Assembly (NCBI GenBank): GCA_031282905.1
Contig: JAITCV010000159.1
Span: forward strand, 1-22,720
DNA from: Azoarcus sp.
GTDB lineage: Bacteria; Pseudomonadota; Gammaproteobacteria; Burkholderiales; Rhodocyclaceae
Direction: 5' to 3'
Length of the DNA stretch: 22,720 bases
Shown here: piece by piece, positions 7,312 through 15,236 of the stretch
Position numbering within the stretch: position 1 is the first letter of the stretch
Layout: every line of letters begins with the position of its first letter
Notes under the pieces: generated by a model
What the model saw: only the letters and a program-made list of their open reading frames with translations
The model's database searches: none
Told to the model about the DNA's origin: nothing
Program-made: the position numbers and the translations under genes

Positions 7312-7359
7312 GGCACGGCGTGCCGCCTACCTTTTTACCTGCGCCGCCGCTGCTTCCCC
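7312..7359. repeat. 48-bp direct repeat, copy 2
   Basis: Matches 6842-6889 and again directly precedes a composite REP-like element. Confidence 0.85.
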
Positions 7360-7468
7360 TGGGAGCGAGGGCGTCCCGCCCTCGGCTGCGCCCGGCGCGT
7401 CAAGGGATGTGCAATGGCCTGCCTTCCCTCACGGCCTGCTTCCCGAGGGCGAGACGCCCTCGCTCCCA
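7360..7468. repeat. Composite REP/BIME-like element, copy 3 (109 bp)
   Basis: Same length as copy 2 and almost identical to it, differing at a few central positions (GGCGCG for GGTGCG, GCCTTCCC for GTTTTCCC). It lies 83 bases before the autotransporter start. Near-identity suggests recent duplication or gene conversion. Confidence 0.88.
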
Positions 7469-7550
7469 GGTTCCCACCCCCCGGACGCTTCGCGCCCACA
7501 TCCTGACAGCCCTCTGTCATCTGTCTTTTGAATCCACCAGGAGCTTGACC

Positions 7551-10500
7551 ATGCAACAACCCAACTTTCGCCGTCGCAAGACCTTCCTCTGTGTCCAGAC
7601 CGCGCTCGCCGCGCTGGCTTTTTCCATGCCGATGACGGCGGGGGCGGACAATGTCATTGTCACCATCGACAGTGGCGAAGACTTTTCCACAGGCAGCCCC
7701 AACGCCGACCACTGGCACTCGTCCGACGTAACGAGGCCGGGGCTGACCAACACCACCGGCACGATTGGACCGAATGCCAGCAACAGCCTCTCCCTTTCCC
7801 ACAACAGCGTGACCATCAATGGCTGGGACGACCGCAACCGGCCAGCCAGCGTCGTGGGCGGTGGTGCTGAGGGTTATCCCGTCAACGACGGCAGCATCGA
7901 CAACCATATCACCATTAACAATGACGGCAGCAATATTGCCCATATCACGGGTAACGTGATCGGCGGCTTGGACCGCGGTTATGGAAAGAACATTGACGGA
8001 AACACGGTCACGCTGAACGGCGGCACCATCGGCATGGATGTCTACGGCGGTTTCAGCCGATCGGGGTATGGCGTGTATTCTGCTTACGACAACACGGTTT
8101 CCCGCAACGCGGTTACCCTCAACGCGGGCACGGTCAATGGAAACATCGTCGGCGGCGGGACGCTGCTGAGCGCTGGCACCAATGCCACCGCCGAGAGCAA
8201 CACGGTGACGATCTCCGGCGGCACGGTGGGCGGCTATGTCTATGGCGGCGAAACGTGGCATGGAGCGGCGCGAAACAACACGGTGACGATCTCCGGCGGC
8301 GAGGTGCAGGGAGACGTCATCGGCGGCGCCAAGCGTTTTACGACTCCAAACGCTGCCCCCGTCACGGCCACGGTCAACACGGTCACGGGCAACACGGTCA
8401 ACATCATCGGCGGCACGGTGGGCGCAAGCGGCAAGGCGATCGTCGGTGGCCGCAGCACCTACACGGACGTGACGAAAAATACCGTGATCATCACGGGAAC
8501 GCAGAACAGCGCCGTCACGATCAAGGCCACGGAAATCATTGGCGGTCTCAGCATCAACAACACTAGCAAGGTGGGCGGCACGGCGGACGATGCCAACAAG
8601 GTCATCATCAGCAACAGCCATTCGAGCGCGCTCGCGCTGAGCGGCGATGTCATCGGCGGCAAATCCGAGACCAACGGCGTTGTCCAGTACAACGAGGTGA
8701 GCATCTCGGGCAATGTCACCTCGAACAAAAGCGTCTATGGCGGCTATGTCGCCGCCGCCAGCTATAGCGGCAACACCAGCAGCCACAACACCGTGACCCT
8801 GGACGGATTCCAGCAGACCGGCGGCAGCATCTACGGCGGCTATCTGGAACTTAATACTGGCTGGGGCGACGCCACCCCCGGCGACGCCACGAACAACACG
8901 GTCAACATCCAGGGCACGACCACGGTCGGCAGTGTGTATGGCGGCTGGCGAAATCGCGGCACTGGCGACGTCTTCACCGGCAACGCCCTGAACAAGGGGA
9001 GCGCGGCCTCCACGATCAGCAGCGCCCAAAACTTCGCCAACGTCAACTTCAACTATGACGGCAATGCGGGCATCGGCGCGCTGATCACCACGCCCACCGG
9101 CAGCACTCAGAGCGGCATCAAGCTGGATGTCGCCAACGGCAGCAACACCATCACGTTCAACGGCAATATCACCGGCAGCGGTGCTCTTGAGAAGACCGGC
9201 GCGGGCACGCTGGCCTTCTCCAGCGGGCGGACTTACAGCCACAGCGGCGCGACCACGGTGAGCGCGGGCACGCTGAAACTCGGCACTGACGCCAAACTGA
9301 CGGGCGCGGGCGCGGTCGGCGTCAACAGCGGCGCGGCGCTGGAGGCCTACAAGGGCAGCGGCATCACCGCCAATCTGAACGCGGCCGCGGGCTCGACCCT
9401 CAAATTCTGGCTGGACAACACGGTGGCGCATGCCGACACCTTGCTCACCGTCGGCGGCACCGCGACCCTCGCCGACAACACCCGCGTCGTCATCGGCATC
9501 GACGGCTACGGCCCGACCTTGAGCGTGGGCAATTACATCGACCTGATCGCCGCGAGCACCCTCGGCGCCGACATCAGCAATCTGAACATCAGCGCCACCG
9601 GCATCCAGGGCGTCGGCCTGAGCTACGACTTCACGGTGAGCAATGAGAACAACCAGCGTCTGCGCGCCAGCGTGGTCACCGCTCAAAATCCGTCAGGCCC
9701 GCCACTGCGCACCACGCCGACCACGCTGGACTGGAGCAATGCCGCCAGCAACGGCCTCTGGGACATCGGCGGCGCCATCAACTGGACGGACACGGCCAAC
9801 GCCAACGCCGCCAGCCAATATATCAACGGCGATACCGTGCGCTTCGGCAACACCGGCGCGGGCACGGTGAGCATCATCGCGGGCGGGGTTTCTCCGGCGG
9901 AGACCTCATTCAACAACACCACCGGCCATGATTACGTCCTCGACGGCGTCATCGCCGGCACGGGCGGGCTGACGCTCACCGGCGGCGGCAACGTCACCCT
10001 CAGCGGCGCAAACACCTACAGCGGCAACACCCAGGTCAATGCCGGGGCGCTTGCCCTGGGCGGCAGTCTGAGCAACAGCAACGTGAATGTCGCCAACGGC
10101 GCGAGTCTCTATCAGTACGGCAGCATCGGCCAGAATGTCACGCTGGCTGCGGGCGCGAGCGGAAATTTCCATGACGGCGCGACCATCCGCGGCAATCTCG
10201 ACGCGGCGGGGGCACTCCTCAACTTCTACCTGCCCGGCACCTTCGCCGCGAACGACACCTTGCTCACCGTCAGCGGCACGGCGAACATCACCACCAGCAC
10301 GGTCAACGTCGGCATCCTCGGCAGCGCCTCGCCGCTCAAGAATGGCGATATCGTGGCGCTGCTCGACGCGGGCACCCTCACCGGAGTGCCCGCCAACACC
10401 ATCGCCAACGGCACCGGCCTGCAAGGGGTGGGGCTGACCTATGAATTCGCCATCTCGACGAGCGGCAACCGCTTGCTGGCCCAGGTGCAGGGCGCGGCGG

Positions 10501-11570
10501 TCACCCCGCCCACGCCGCCGGTCAATCCCAATCCGCCGCCCACCCCGCCGGTCACGCCCACCCCGCCGGTCAATCCGCCCGTCACCCCCACCCCGCCGGT
10601 CACCCCGCCCAGCGGCCCCACGGTCGACCCAGGCGTCAAGGCGTTTGCCGAGGGCTTTCTCTCCGGTCTGACCACGCTGGAGAGCGGCGCCGACTTGGTC
10701 GCCGATGTCGCCATCCTGCAAGCGGCCGATGCGGCGCAAAGCGGCCTGCATGTCTTCGGCGCGGTGAGCGGCGGCAAGCTGCGCTTCGATTCTGGTTCGA
10801 ACATCAAGAGCGATAGCCACCACCTCGTCGCCGGAGTCAGCGCTGGACGCGATCTGTCCAAGGCGCGCGTCACCGTCGGCGGTTTCTTTGAATATGGCAA
10901 GAGCGATTACGACACCAACAACAGCTTCCCCACCGCGGCGCGGGTGCGGGGCAGCGGCAACACCGACTACACTGGCGCGGGCGTGCTGGGCCGGGTCGAT
11001 TTCGCCGCGACCGACACGGGCCGCTTCTACGCCGAAGCCACCGCCAACGCCGGGCGGGTGAGCACCGACTTCGGCAGCAGCGACCTGCGCGACGCCTGGG
11101 GCCGCCGGGCAGCGTTCGATCTGGACGCCACCTACTACGGCGCATCTTTCGGCGCGGGCTATGTGTTGCCACTGGACAAGCAGTCCGATATCCAGCTCTA
11201 TGGCAAATACCTGTGGCTGCATGAAGACGGCGACAAGACGCGCGCCAGCACGGGCGACGAGTTGGCCTTCGGCGACGCCGAATCCAGCCGCTTGCGCCTC
11301 GGGGCGAAGTACGCGCGGGCATTGAGCAGCAGCCTGCGCCTCTACGCCGGTCTGGCATGGGAACATGAGTTCGATGGCGAGGTCGTGCCCCATTACTACG
11401 GCTATCGCGTCGATTCGCCCGAGCTTGAAGGCGGCACCACCATCGGCAGCTTCGGCCTGAACCTCAGCCCCCTGTCCTCCCGCGCTCTGACCCTCGACGT
11501 CGGCATCCAGGGCTACACCGGTCAGCGCGAAGGGGTCACCGGCAGTTTCAAGGGGAATTACCGCTTCTAA
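7551..11570 (+). CDS. Type Va autotransporter, large surface-exposed or secreted protein
   Basis: This 1339-residue protein should be exported by Sec and then inserted into the outer membrane by its own C-terminal barrel. The ATG at 7551 follows CAGGAG by seven bases and opens a signal peptide (RRRKTFLCVQTALAALAFSM, cleavage likely near GADN). The passenger is Gly/Asn/Thr-rich. Residues about 90-480 contain imperfect repeats of the type NTVTISGGTVGGYVYGGE, consistent with a beta-helix. Two autotransporter-associated beta-strand repeats follow (about 544-580, EKTGAGTLAF; about 804-840, LTGGGNVTLSGANTYSG). A Pro/Thr-rich linker (about 983-1027) precedes an autotransporter beta-domain of about 280 residues ending GNYRF with the expected terminal Phe. 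No protease triad or RGD motif was seen, so an adhesive role is only inference. The frame is open back to 7116, but that part is repeat sequence. Confidence 0.93.
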   Translation: MQQPNFRRRKTFLCVQTALAALAFSMPMTAGADNVIVTIDSGEDFSTGSPNADHWHSSDVTRPGLTNTTGTIGPNASNSLSLSHNSVTINGWDDRNRPASVVGGGAEGYPVNDGSIDNHITINNDGSNIAHITGNVIGGLDRGYGKNIDGNTVTLNGGTIGMDVYGGFSRSGYGVYSAYDNTVSRNAVTLNAGTVNGNIVGGGTLLSAGTNATAESNTVTISGGTVGGYVYGGETWHGAARNNTVTISGGEVQGDVIGGAKRFTTPNAAPVTATVNTVTGNTVNIIGGTVGASGKAIVGGRSTYTDVTKNTVIITGTQNSAVTIKATEIIGGLSINNTSKVGGTADDANKVIISNSHSSALALSGDVIGGKSETNGVVQYNEVSISGNVTSNKSVYGGYVAAASYSGNTSSHNTVTLDGFQQTGGSIYGGYLELNTGWGDATPGDATNNTVNIQGTTTVGSVYGGWRNRGTGDVFTGNALNKGSAASTISSAQNFANVNFNYDGNAGIGALITTPTGSTQSGIKLDVANGSNTITFNGNITGSGALEKTGAGTLAFSSGRTYSHSGATTVSAGTLKLGTDAKLTGAGAVGVNSGAALEAYKGSGITANLNAAAGSTLKFWLDNTVAHADTLLTVGGTATLADNTRVVIGIDGYGPTLSVGNYIDLIAASTLGADISNLNISATGIQGVGLSYDFTVSNENNQRLRASVVTAQNPSGPPLRTTPTTLDWSNAASNGLWDIGGAINWTDTANANAASQYINGDTVRFGNTGAGTVSIIAGGVSPAETSFNNTTGHDYVLDGVIAGTGGLTLTGGGNVTLSGANTYSGNTQVNAGALALGGSLSNSNVNVANGASLYQYGSIGQNVTLAAGASGNFHDGATIRGNLDAAGALLNFYLPGTFAANDTLLTVSGTANITTSTVNVGILGSASPLKNGDIVALLDAGTLTGVPANTIANGTGLQGVGLTYEFAISTSGNRLLAQVQGAAVTPPTPPVNPNPPPTPPVTPTPPVNPPVTPTPPVTPPSGPTVDPGVKAFAEGFLSGLTTLESGADLVADVAILQAADAAQSGLHVFGAVSGGKLRFDSGSNIKSDSHHLVAGVSAGRDLSKARVTVGGFFEYGKSDYDTNNSFPTAARVRGSGNTDYTGAGVLGRVDFAATDTGRFYAEATANAGRVSTDFGSSDLRDAWGRRAAFDLDATYYGASFGAGYVLPLDKQSDIQLYGKYLWLHEDGDKTRASTGDELAFGDAESSRLRLGAKYARALSSSLRLYAGLAWEHEFDGEVVPHYYGYRVDSPELEGGTTIGSFGLNLSPLSSRALTLDVGIQGYTGQREGVTGSFKGNYRF

Positions 11571-11663
11571 GATGGGGAGACAAAAGCGCGGGTAAGATGC
11601 CCGGGGCTCTATCCGCGCGCCGTCAAAATAAACGGGCAGGCAAGTTGGCCTTGCTCCACAAAT

Positions 11664-11697
11664 AAAAAACCGCGCCAACAGCGCGGTTTTTTATTTT
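11664..11697. terminator. Bidirectional rho-independent terminator
   Basis: CCGCGC-CAACA-GCGCGG forms a six-base GC stem, flanked by AAAAAA on the left and TTTTTT on the right, which extends the stem and gives a U-tract in both directions. It lies between the convergent autotransporter (+) and acetate-transporter (-) genes and can serve both. Confidence 0.92.
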
Positions 11698-11713
11698 CCC
11701 CAAACATGCCGGG

Positions 11714-12340
11714 TCAGCCCGATTTCTTGATCCAACCCATCGGCGCGCCCAGGGGCAACAGCGTGCGTCCGAAAAAGGTGTTCAGGAAAATGGCGCCCGA
11801 GGCATAGAAACCCACCATGGCGATCGAGAATTCCGCCCAAGCGGCCGTCATGCCGAACAAGCCGGGATTGACGCCCACGAGTTGCAAGCCAAGCGAACCG
11901 AGGAGAACGAGGATGAGCACCATGATGATGCCGAAAGCCTTGTTGGCCTCGAAGGCGGCGACGGTGATGAAGCAGCAGAAAAACAGATAGCCGAAACAAG
12001 CATAACCAAATTGCTTGGTATCGGCAGCCGCTGGAACCGTGCCGAACAAGCCGTTGGCAATTGCCCAATGCATCGTGACCGCAATCCAGAAAAGGCCGAA
12101 AGCGCCCAGGACGATAGCGCCAAAATAACTGTTGCGCTTGAAATCCACGGCGGCAGCCCAGATTTGCGCAATCGAGCCGAGGAACAAAGCCCAGGGCATC
12201 AGATAAATGGTACCTCCCGTCCAGCCCAGTTTCTGGGTGGATGCGACAAATGTGACGAGTGACAGACCGAACACCCCGAGTGCGGTGGCATCCGCCGACA
12301 CAATCTTGGTTTCCTGGATTTGCGACATGTTTTGCGACAT
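11714..12340 (-). CDS. GPR1/FUN34/YaaH (SatP)-family acetate/succinate transporter homologue
   Basis: This 208-residue polytopic inner-membrane protein probably moves acetate or a related small carboxylate with protons. About six hydrophobic helices are visible, for example FGLSLVTFVAST, YLMPWALFLGSIAQIWAA, YFGAIVLGAFGLFWIAVTM and AFGIIMVLILVLLGSLGLQL. The first helix starts SADATALGVFGLSLVTF, which aligns with the family's NPAPLGLxGF signature but lacks the Asn and Pro residues. YFGAIVLGAFGLFW matches the conserved middle region. The start is firm: AGGGGAGG lies six bases upstream of ATG 12340. The gene stands alone, between a bidirectional terminator and a hairpin-bearing upstream region. 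The family call is good, but the substrate is inferred and uncertain given the altered signature. Confidence 0.82.
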   Translation of the reverse strand: MSQNMSQIQETKIVSADATALGVFGLSLVTFVASTQKLGWTGGTIYLMPWALFLGSIAQIWAAAVDFKRNSYFGAIVLGAFGLFWIAVTMHWAIANGLFGTVPAAADTKQFGYACFGYLFFCCFITVAAFEANKAFGIIMVLILVLLGSLGLQLVGVNPGLFGMTAAWAEFSIAMVGFYASGAIFLNTFFGRTLLPLGAPMGWIKKSG

Positions 12341-12440
12341 GTTGACCTCCCCTTTTCGATATTCTGGTTTATACGTATCGGATCAATCCACAATTCCGTC
12401 CGAGCGCAATGGGGATTGGAGCCGATAGCCAATTCAGGGT

Positions 12441-12457
12441 AGCATGACCGACATGCT
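12441..12457. promoter_or_regulatory. Small dyad upstream of the acetate-transporter gene, possible operator
   Basis: AGCATG-ACCGA-CATGCT is a perfect six-base inverted repeat about 100 bases upstream of the 12340 start. The -10-like TATAAA on the minus strand at about 12369-12374 lies between it and the gene. No regulator can be named. Confidence 0.3.
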
Positions 12458-12506
12458 TTGTGAAGTAATCGCCAGCGGCGGGTGATCATTCACGGTCATT
12501 CATTTG

Positions 12507-12533
12507 TTCATGAATTGCGCGCCAATTCATGAA
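12507..12533. repeat. Perfect 11-bp hairpin in the gap between acetate transporter and 5-FCL
   Basis: TTCATGAATTG-CGCGC-CAATTCATGAA is a perfect 11-base inverted repeat with a five-base loop. It lies 60 bases past the stop of the 5-FCL gene and about 170 bases upstream of the transporter gene. It has no U-tract on either side, so it is either a non-canonical terminator or a protein-binding site. Elsewhere in 12341-12593 I see no gene. Confidence 0.75.
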
Positions 12534-12593
12534 ACCACAAGACGGATGTCGAAATACGGATGTCGGAATATATATGCGGGCGCTTTTTTATGG

Positions 12594-13190
12594 TTATTTG
12601 TCTTCCGCCATCTGTCTTCTGACTCCCGCCTCGGTCACCAGCCAGTCGAGCGCCCGGTCGTGGCTTTGCGGCAACACGTCGGCTTCACGGCCCAGCTCGA
12701 ACCCGATGCCGACGGTCAGTGGCCGGATGGTGGCAAGGGTGCGGTCGAAATAGCCGCCGCCATAACCCAGGCGATAACCACGCGCATCGAAGGCGTTGAG
12801 CGGCACCAATATCAGTTCGGGCGTCAACGCCTCGCCATGGACGGGGCAAGGGATGCCGTGGCGGTCGGGCGCGAGCGCCGAACCGGGCAACCAGCGCCGG
12901 AAGATCAAGGGCGCATCGCGGGTGACCACCACCGGCAAGGCGGCGATACGGCGGGCGTCGGCAGCCAGCCAGCGTGCCACCCAGCCGCGCAGGTCGGCTT
13001 CGCTCCGGTAAGGCCAGCAGAACGCCAGACTGCGCGGCGCCAGCGTTTCGATCAGGCTGTCGAGATGGCCCTCGATCGCCTTTTCCCAGCCCAGACGCTG
13101 CTCCACCGTGGCGGCCTCGCGCGCCGCGAGCGCGCGGGCGCGCATGCGTGCTCGGCGCGCGGCGGCAGGAAGATCATTTGCATCGGTCAT
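12594..13190 (-). CDS. 5-formyltetrahydrofolate cyclo-ligase (MTHFS)
   Basis: This cytoplasmic enzyme uses ATP to convert 5-formyl-THF to 5,10-methenyl-THF, returning a storage form of folate to one-carbon metabolism. The 198-residue protein fits the family length. RLGYGGGYFDRTL (about 142-154) is the family's glycine-rich ATP/folate-binding signature, and VGIGFELGREADVLPQSHDRALDWLVTEAG near the end matches the conserved VPxExHDxxLDxxxTE region (described here, not aligned). The basic N-terminus RRARMRARALAAREAA resembles the usual RRxxR start. The ATG at 13190 has a weak ribosome-binding site. The gene is divergent from slt with only 52 bases between. In many proteobacteria the 6S RNA gene precedes this one (ygfA in E. 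coli), but that gap is too short to hold it here. Confidence 0.93.
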   Translation of the reverse strand: MTDANDLPAAARRARMRARALAAREAATVEQRLGWEKAIEGHLDSLIETLAPRSLAFCWPYRSEADLRGWVARWLAADARRIAALPVVVTRDAPLIFRRWLPGSALAPDRHGIPCPVHGEALTPELILVPLNAFDARGYRLGYGGGYFDRTLATIRPLTVGIGFELGREADVLPQSHDRALDWLVTEAGVRRQMAEDK

Positions 13191-13242
13191 TGTGGTATTG
13201 TCGCGGATCTGCTTTTTGGGGTGTTTCCGGGGATATTAAGGG

Positions 13243-15231
13243 ATGTATCAGGCTATCCGTAACGTGATCGGCGCCATTTCCGCTTGCTTGCTCACCGCAG
13301 CCGCCAGTGCGCAGGATACGGGCGCAAACGAGAACACGACCGCCGCCGCGCCAGCCGTGACGGCGGAAGTCACGTTGACCCCCAGCGCGGGCGAGCGCCG
13401 TTTCCTGGACGCGCGCGAAGCCATCCGCACGGGCGACCGCGCCACGCTGGAACGCTTGGCTGGCGAAATCGACGGCCATCCGCTCGATGGCTACGTGCGT
13501 TACTGGCTGTTGTTCAACAAGCTCGCTCGCCCCGAAAAACCGCAGACCAACGAACTGGTCGAATTCCTCGTCAGCGAAGCCGGTTCGCTGCTCGCCGAAC
13601 GCCTGCGCGCCGACTGGCTGCGGCGGCTGGCGAAGGATGGCGACTGGGCCTTGTTGCTCCAGCTTTATCCCAACCTGCAAGAGCCCGACGCCGAATTGCG
13701 CTGTTTCGCCTGGCAGGCGCGGATGAATCGCGGCGAGGCGGCGGCGGTCGCCGGTGAAATCTCCCGTCAATGGCAGACGCTGACCCATATCCCGCCCCCC
13801 TGTGACCCGATCCTGCGTCACGCGATTGCCCAGGGCGTGGTGACGAACGAGGACATCTGGCGGCGTTTCCGCGGCCAGATCGATACCCGCCAGCCCGAGC
13901 GCGCCCGCGCCACCCTCGCCTGGGTCGATGCTGCGAGCATTGCCGCCTTCGACCAGATGCTGAAAAAGCCGGTCAGATATCTCGACCGGCTGCCGGCCAA
14001 TTTCGCCACCGCGCGCGGCGCGCGAGAACTCGCCCTTGCTGCCATCATCCGCATGGCGCGCGCGGACATTCCCGCCGCACACAAACGCCTGCTCCAGATC
14101 GCTCCCCGCCTGAGCGAAAGCGAACGCGCTCACGCCTGGGCCGTGCTCGCCCTGCACGCGGCACAAAGCCAGATGCCGGAGGCGCCTGCCTGGTTCCGCG
14201 CGGCCGGCAACGCGCCGCTCAACATGGAACAGCGCGCGTGGCGGGTACGCGCCTCGCTGCGTGCCGAAGATTGGCCCGCAGTGCTCGACGCGATCAACCG
14301 CATGCCGCCAGAAGAGCACCAGATAACCACATGGTCTTACTGGCGGGGGCGCGCGCTGGCCGCCACCGGCAAGCACGCCGAAGCCCAGATCGAATTTGCC
14401 CGCATCGCCAACGACCCCGGTTTCTACGGCATTCTCGCCAGCGAGGAACTGGGACGCCCGTTGTGGCCCTTGCCCCCGACCCCGACGCCAGCAGCACACA
14501 ATGGCGGGCAAGAGGCTGAAAACGACATGGGACTGCAACGCGCGCTGGCGCTGTTCCGCCTCGACCTGCGCATCGAAGGCGTGCGCGAATGGAACTGGGC
14601 GCTGCGCGGGCGCAATGAATCGTTTCGCATCGCCGCCGCGCGGCTGGCGTTGAAACATCAGCTCTACGACCGCGCGATCAATTCCGCCGAACTCGCCAAC
14701 CCCACCGGCGCTTACGAACTTCGCTTCCTCACCCCCTACCGCGATCTCATCGAACCCAACGCGCGCGGCAAGGGGCTGGATCTGAGTTGGGTGTATGGCG
14801 TCATGCGCCAGGAGAGCCGTTTCATCGTGCCCGCGCGTTCCAGTTCGGGCGCGCAAGGGCTGATGCAGATCATGCCCGCCACCGGCAAATGGCTGGCGCG
14901 CAAGATCGGCCTGGACTATCACCCCGATCTGCTCACCAACCCCGATACCAACGTCCACCTCGGCACTCATTACATGCGCATCATGCTCGATGAACTGAAC
15001 AACCACCCCGTGCTGGCGAGCGCGGGCTACAACGCCGGGCCGGGGCGGGCGCGGCGCTGGCGCGACACCCGTCCACTCGAAGGCGCGATCTACGCCGAAA
15101 CCATCCCGTTCGACGAGACTCGCGATTACGTCAAGAAAGTCATGGCCAATACGGTGATCTACGCGGCGCTGCTCGAAGGTCGGCCGCAATCGCTCAAGGC
15201 CAGGTTGGGCACGATTGCCCCCCGGGGATGA
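13243..15231 (+). CDS. slt: Soluble lytic murein transglycosylase (Slt70-type)
   Basis: Slt cleaves the MurNAc-GlcNAc bond of peptidoglycan from the periplasm, leaving 1,6-anhydro-MurNAc ends. The 662-residue protein has a signal peptide (VIGAISACLLTAAASA, cleavage near AQDT). A long helical superhelix region occupies about 50-490. The C-terminal lysozyme-like SLT domain is at about 505-650. It carries GVMRQESRF with catalytic Glu524, then SSGAQGLMQIMPATG, HLGTHYMRIML and the ASAGYNAGPGRARRW motif, all typical of the family. E. coli Slt is 645 residues, so length fits. The start ATG at 13243 is followed directly by the signal sequence, and GGGG lies upstream. The stop overlaps the ATG at 15228 at the head of cca, so the two are probably cotranscribed. 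Confidence 0.94.
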   Translation: MYQAIRNVIGAISACLLTAAASAQDTGANENTTAAAPAVTAEVTLTPSAGERRFLDAREAIRTGDRATLERLAGEIDGHPLDGYVRYWLLFNKLARPEKPQTNELVEFLVSEAGSLLAERLRADWLRRLAKDGDWALLLQLYPNLQEPDAELRCFAWQARMNRGEAAAVAGEISRQWQTLTHIPPPCDPILRHAIAQGVVTNEDIWRRFRGQIDTRQPERARATLAWVDAASIAAFDQMLKKPVRYLDRLPANFATARGARELALAAIIRMARADIPAAHKRLLQIAPRLSESERAHAWAVLALHAAQSQMPEAPAWFRAAGNAPLNMEQRAWRVRASLRAEDWPAVLDAINRMPPEEHQITTWSYWRGRALAATGKHAEAQIEFARIANDPGFYGILASEELGRPLWPLPPTPTPAAHNGGQEAENDMGLQRALALFRLDLRIEGVREWNWALRGRNESFRIAAARLALKHQLYDRAINSAELANPTGAYELRFLTPYRDLIEPNARGKGLDLSWVYGVMRQESRFIVPARSSSGAQGLMQIMPATGKWLARKIGLDYHPDLLTNPDTNVHLGTHYMRIMLDELNNHPVLASAGYNAGPGRARRWRDTRPLEGAIYAETIPFDETRDYVKKVMANTVIYAALLEGRPQSLKARLGTIAPRG

Positions 15232-15236
15232 ACGGC

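Larger units (their letters stand above)
6781..7550. other. Repeat-only intergenic region
   Basis: These 770 bases contain no convincing gene. They are built from duplicated blocks: a 38-base block at 6800-6837 and 7066-7103, a 48-base block at 6842-6889 and 7312-7359, and three composite REP-like elements. All the long open frames here translate the palindromic repeats, giving strings such as GARASRPR, and should not be annotated as proteins. The promoter of the autotransporter should lie in the last 80 bases, but I see no clear -35/-10 pair. Confidence 0.8.

Noticed and set aside
6781..7316. Several 100-codon open frames with GARASRPR / PRARRPRSQ strings
   Set aside because: They are translations of the palindromic repeats and recur in all orientations; not proteins.
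7150..7468. Insertion sequence
   Set aside because: There are terminal inverted repeats but no transposase frame between them; better described as REP/BIME-like or a MITE.
7335..9686. 783-codon minus-strand open frame
   Set aside because: It is antisense to the autotransporter and to repeat DNA and shows no recognisable domain.
12507..12533. Rho-independent terminator for the 5-FCL gene
   Set aside because: The stem is perfect but AT-rich, with no U-tract on either strand, so I did not label it a terminator.
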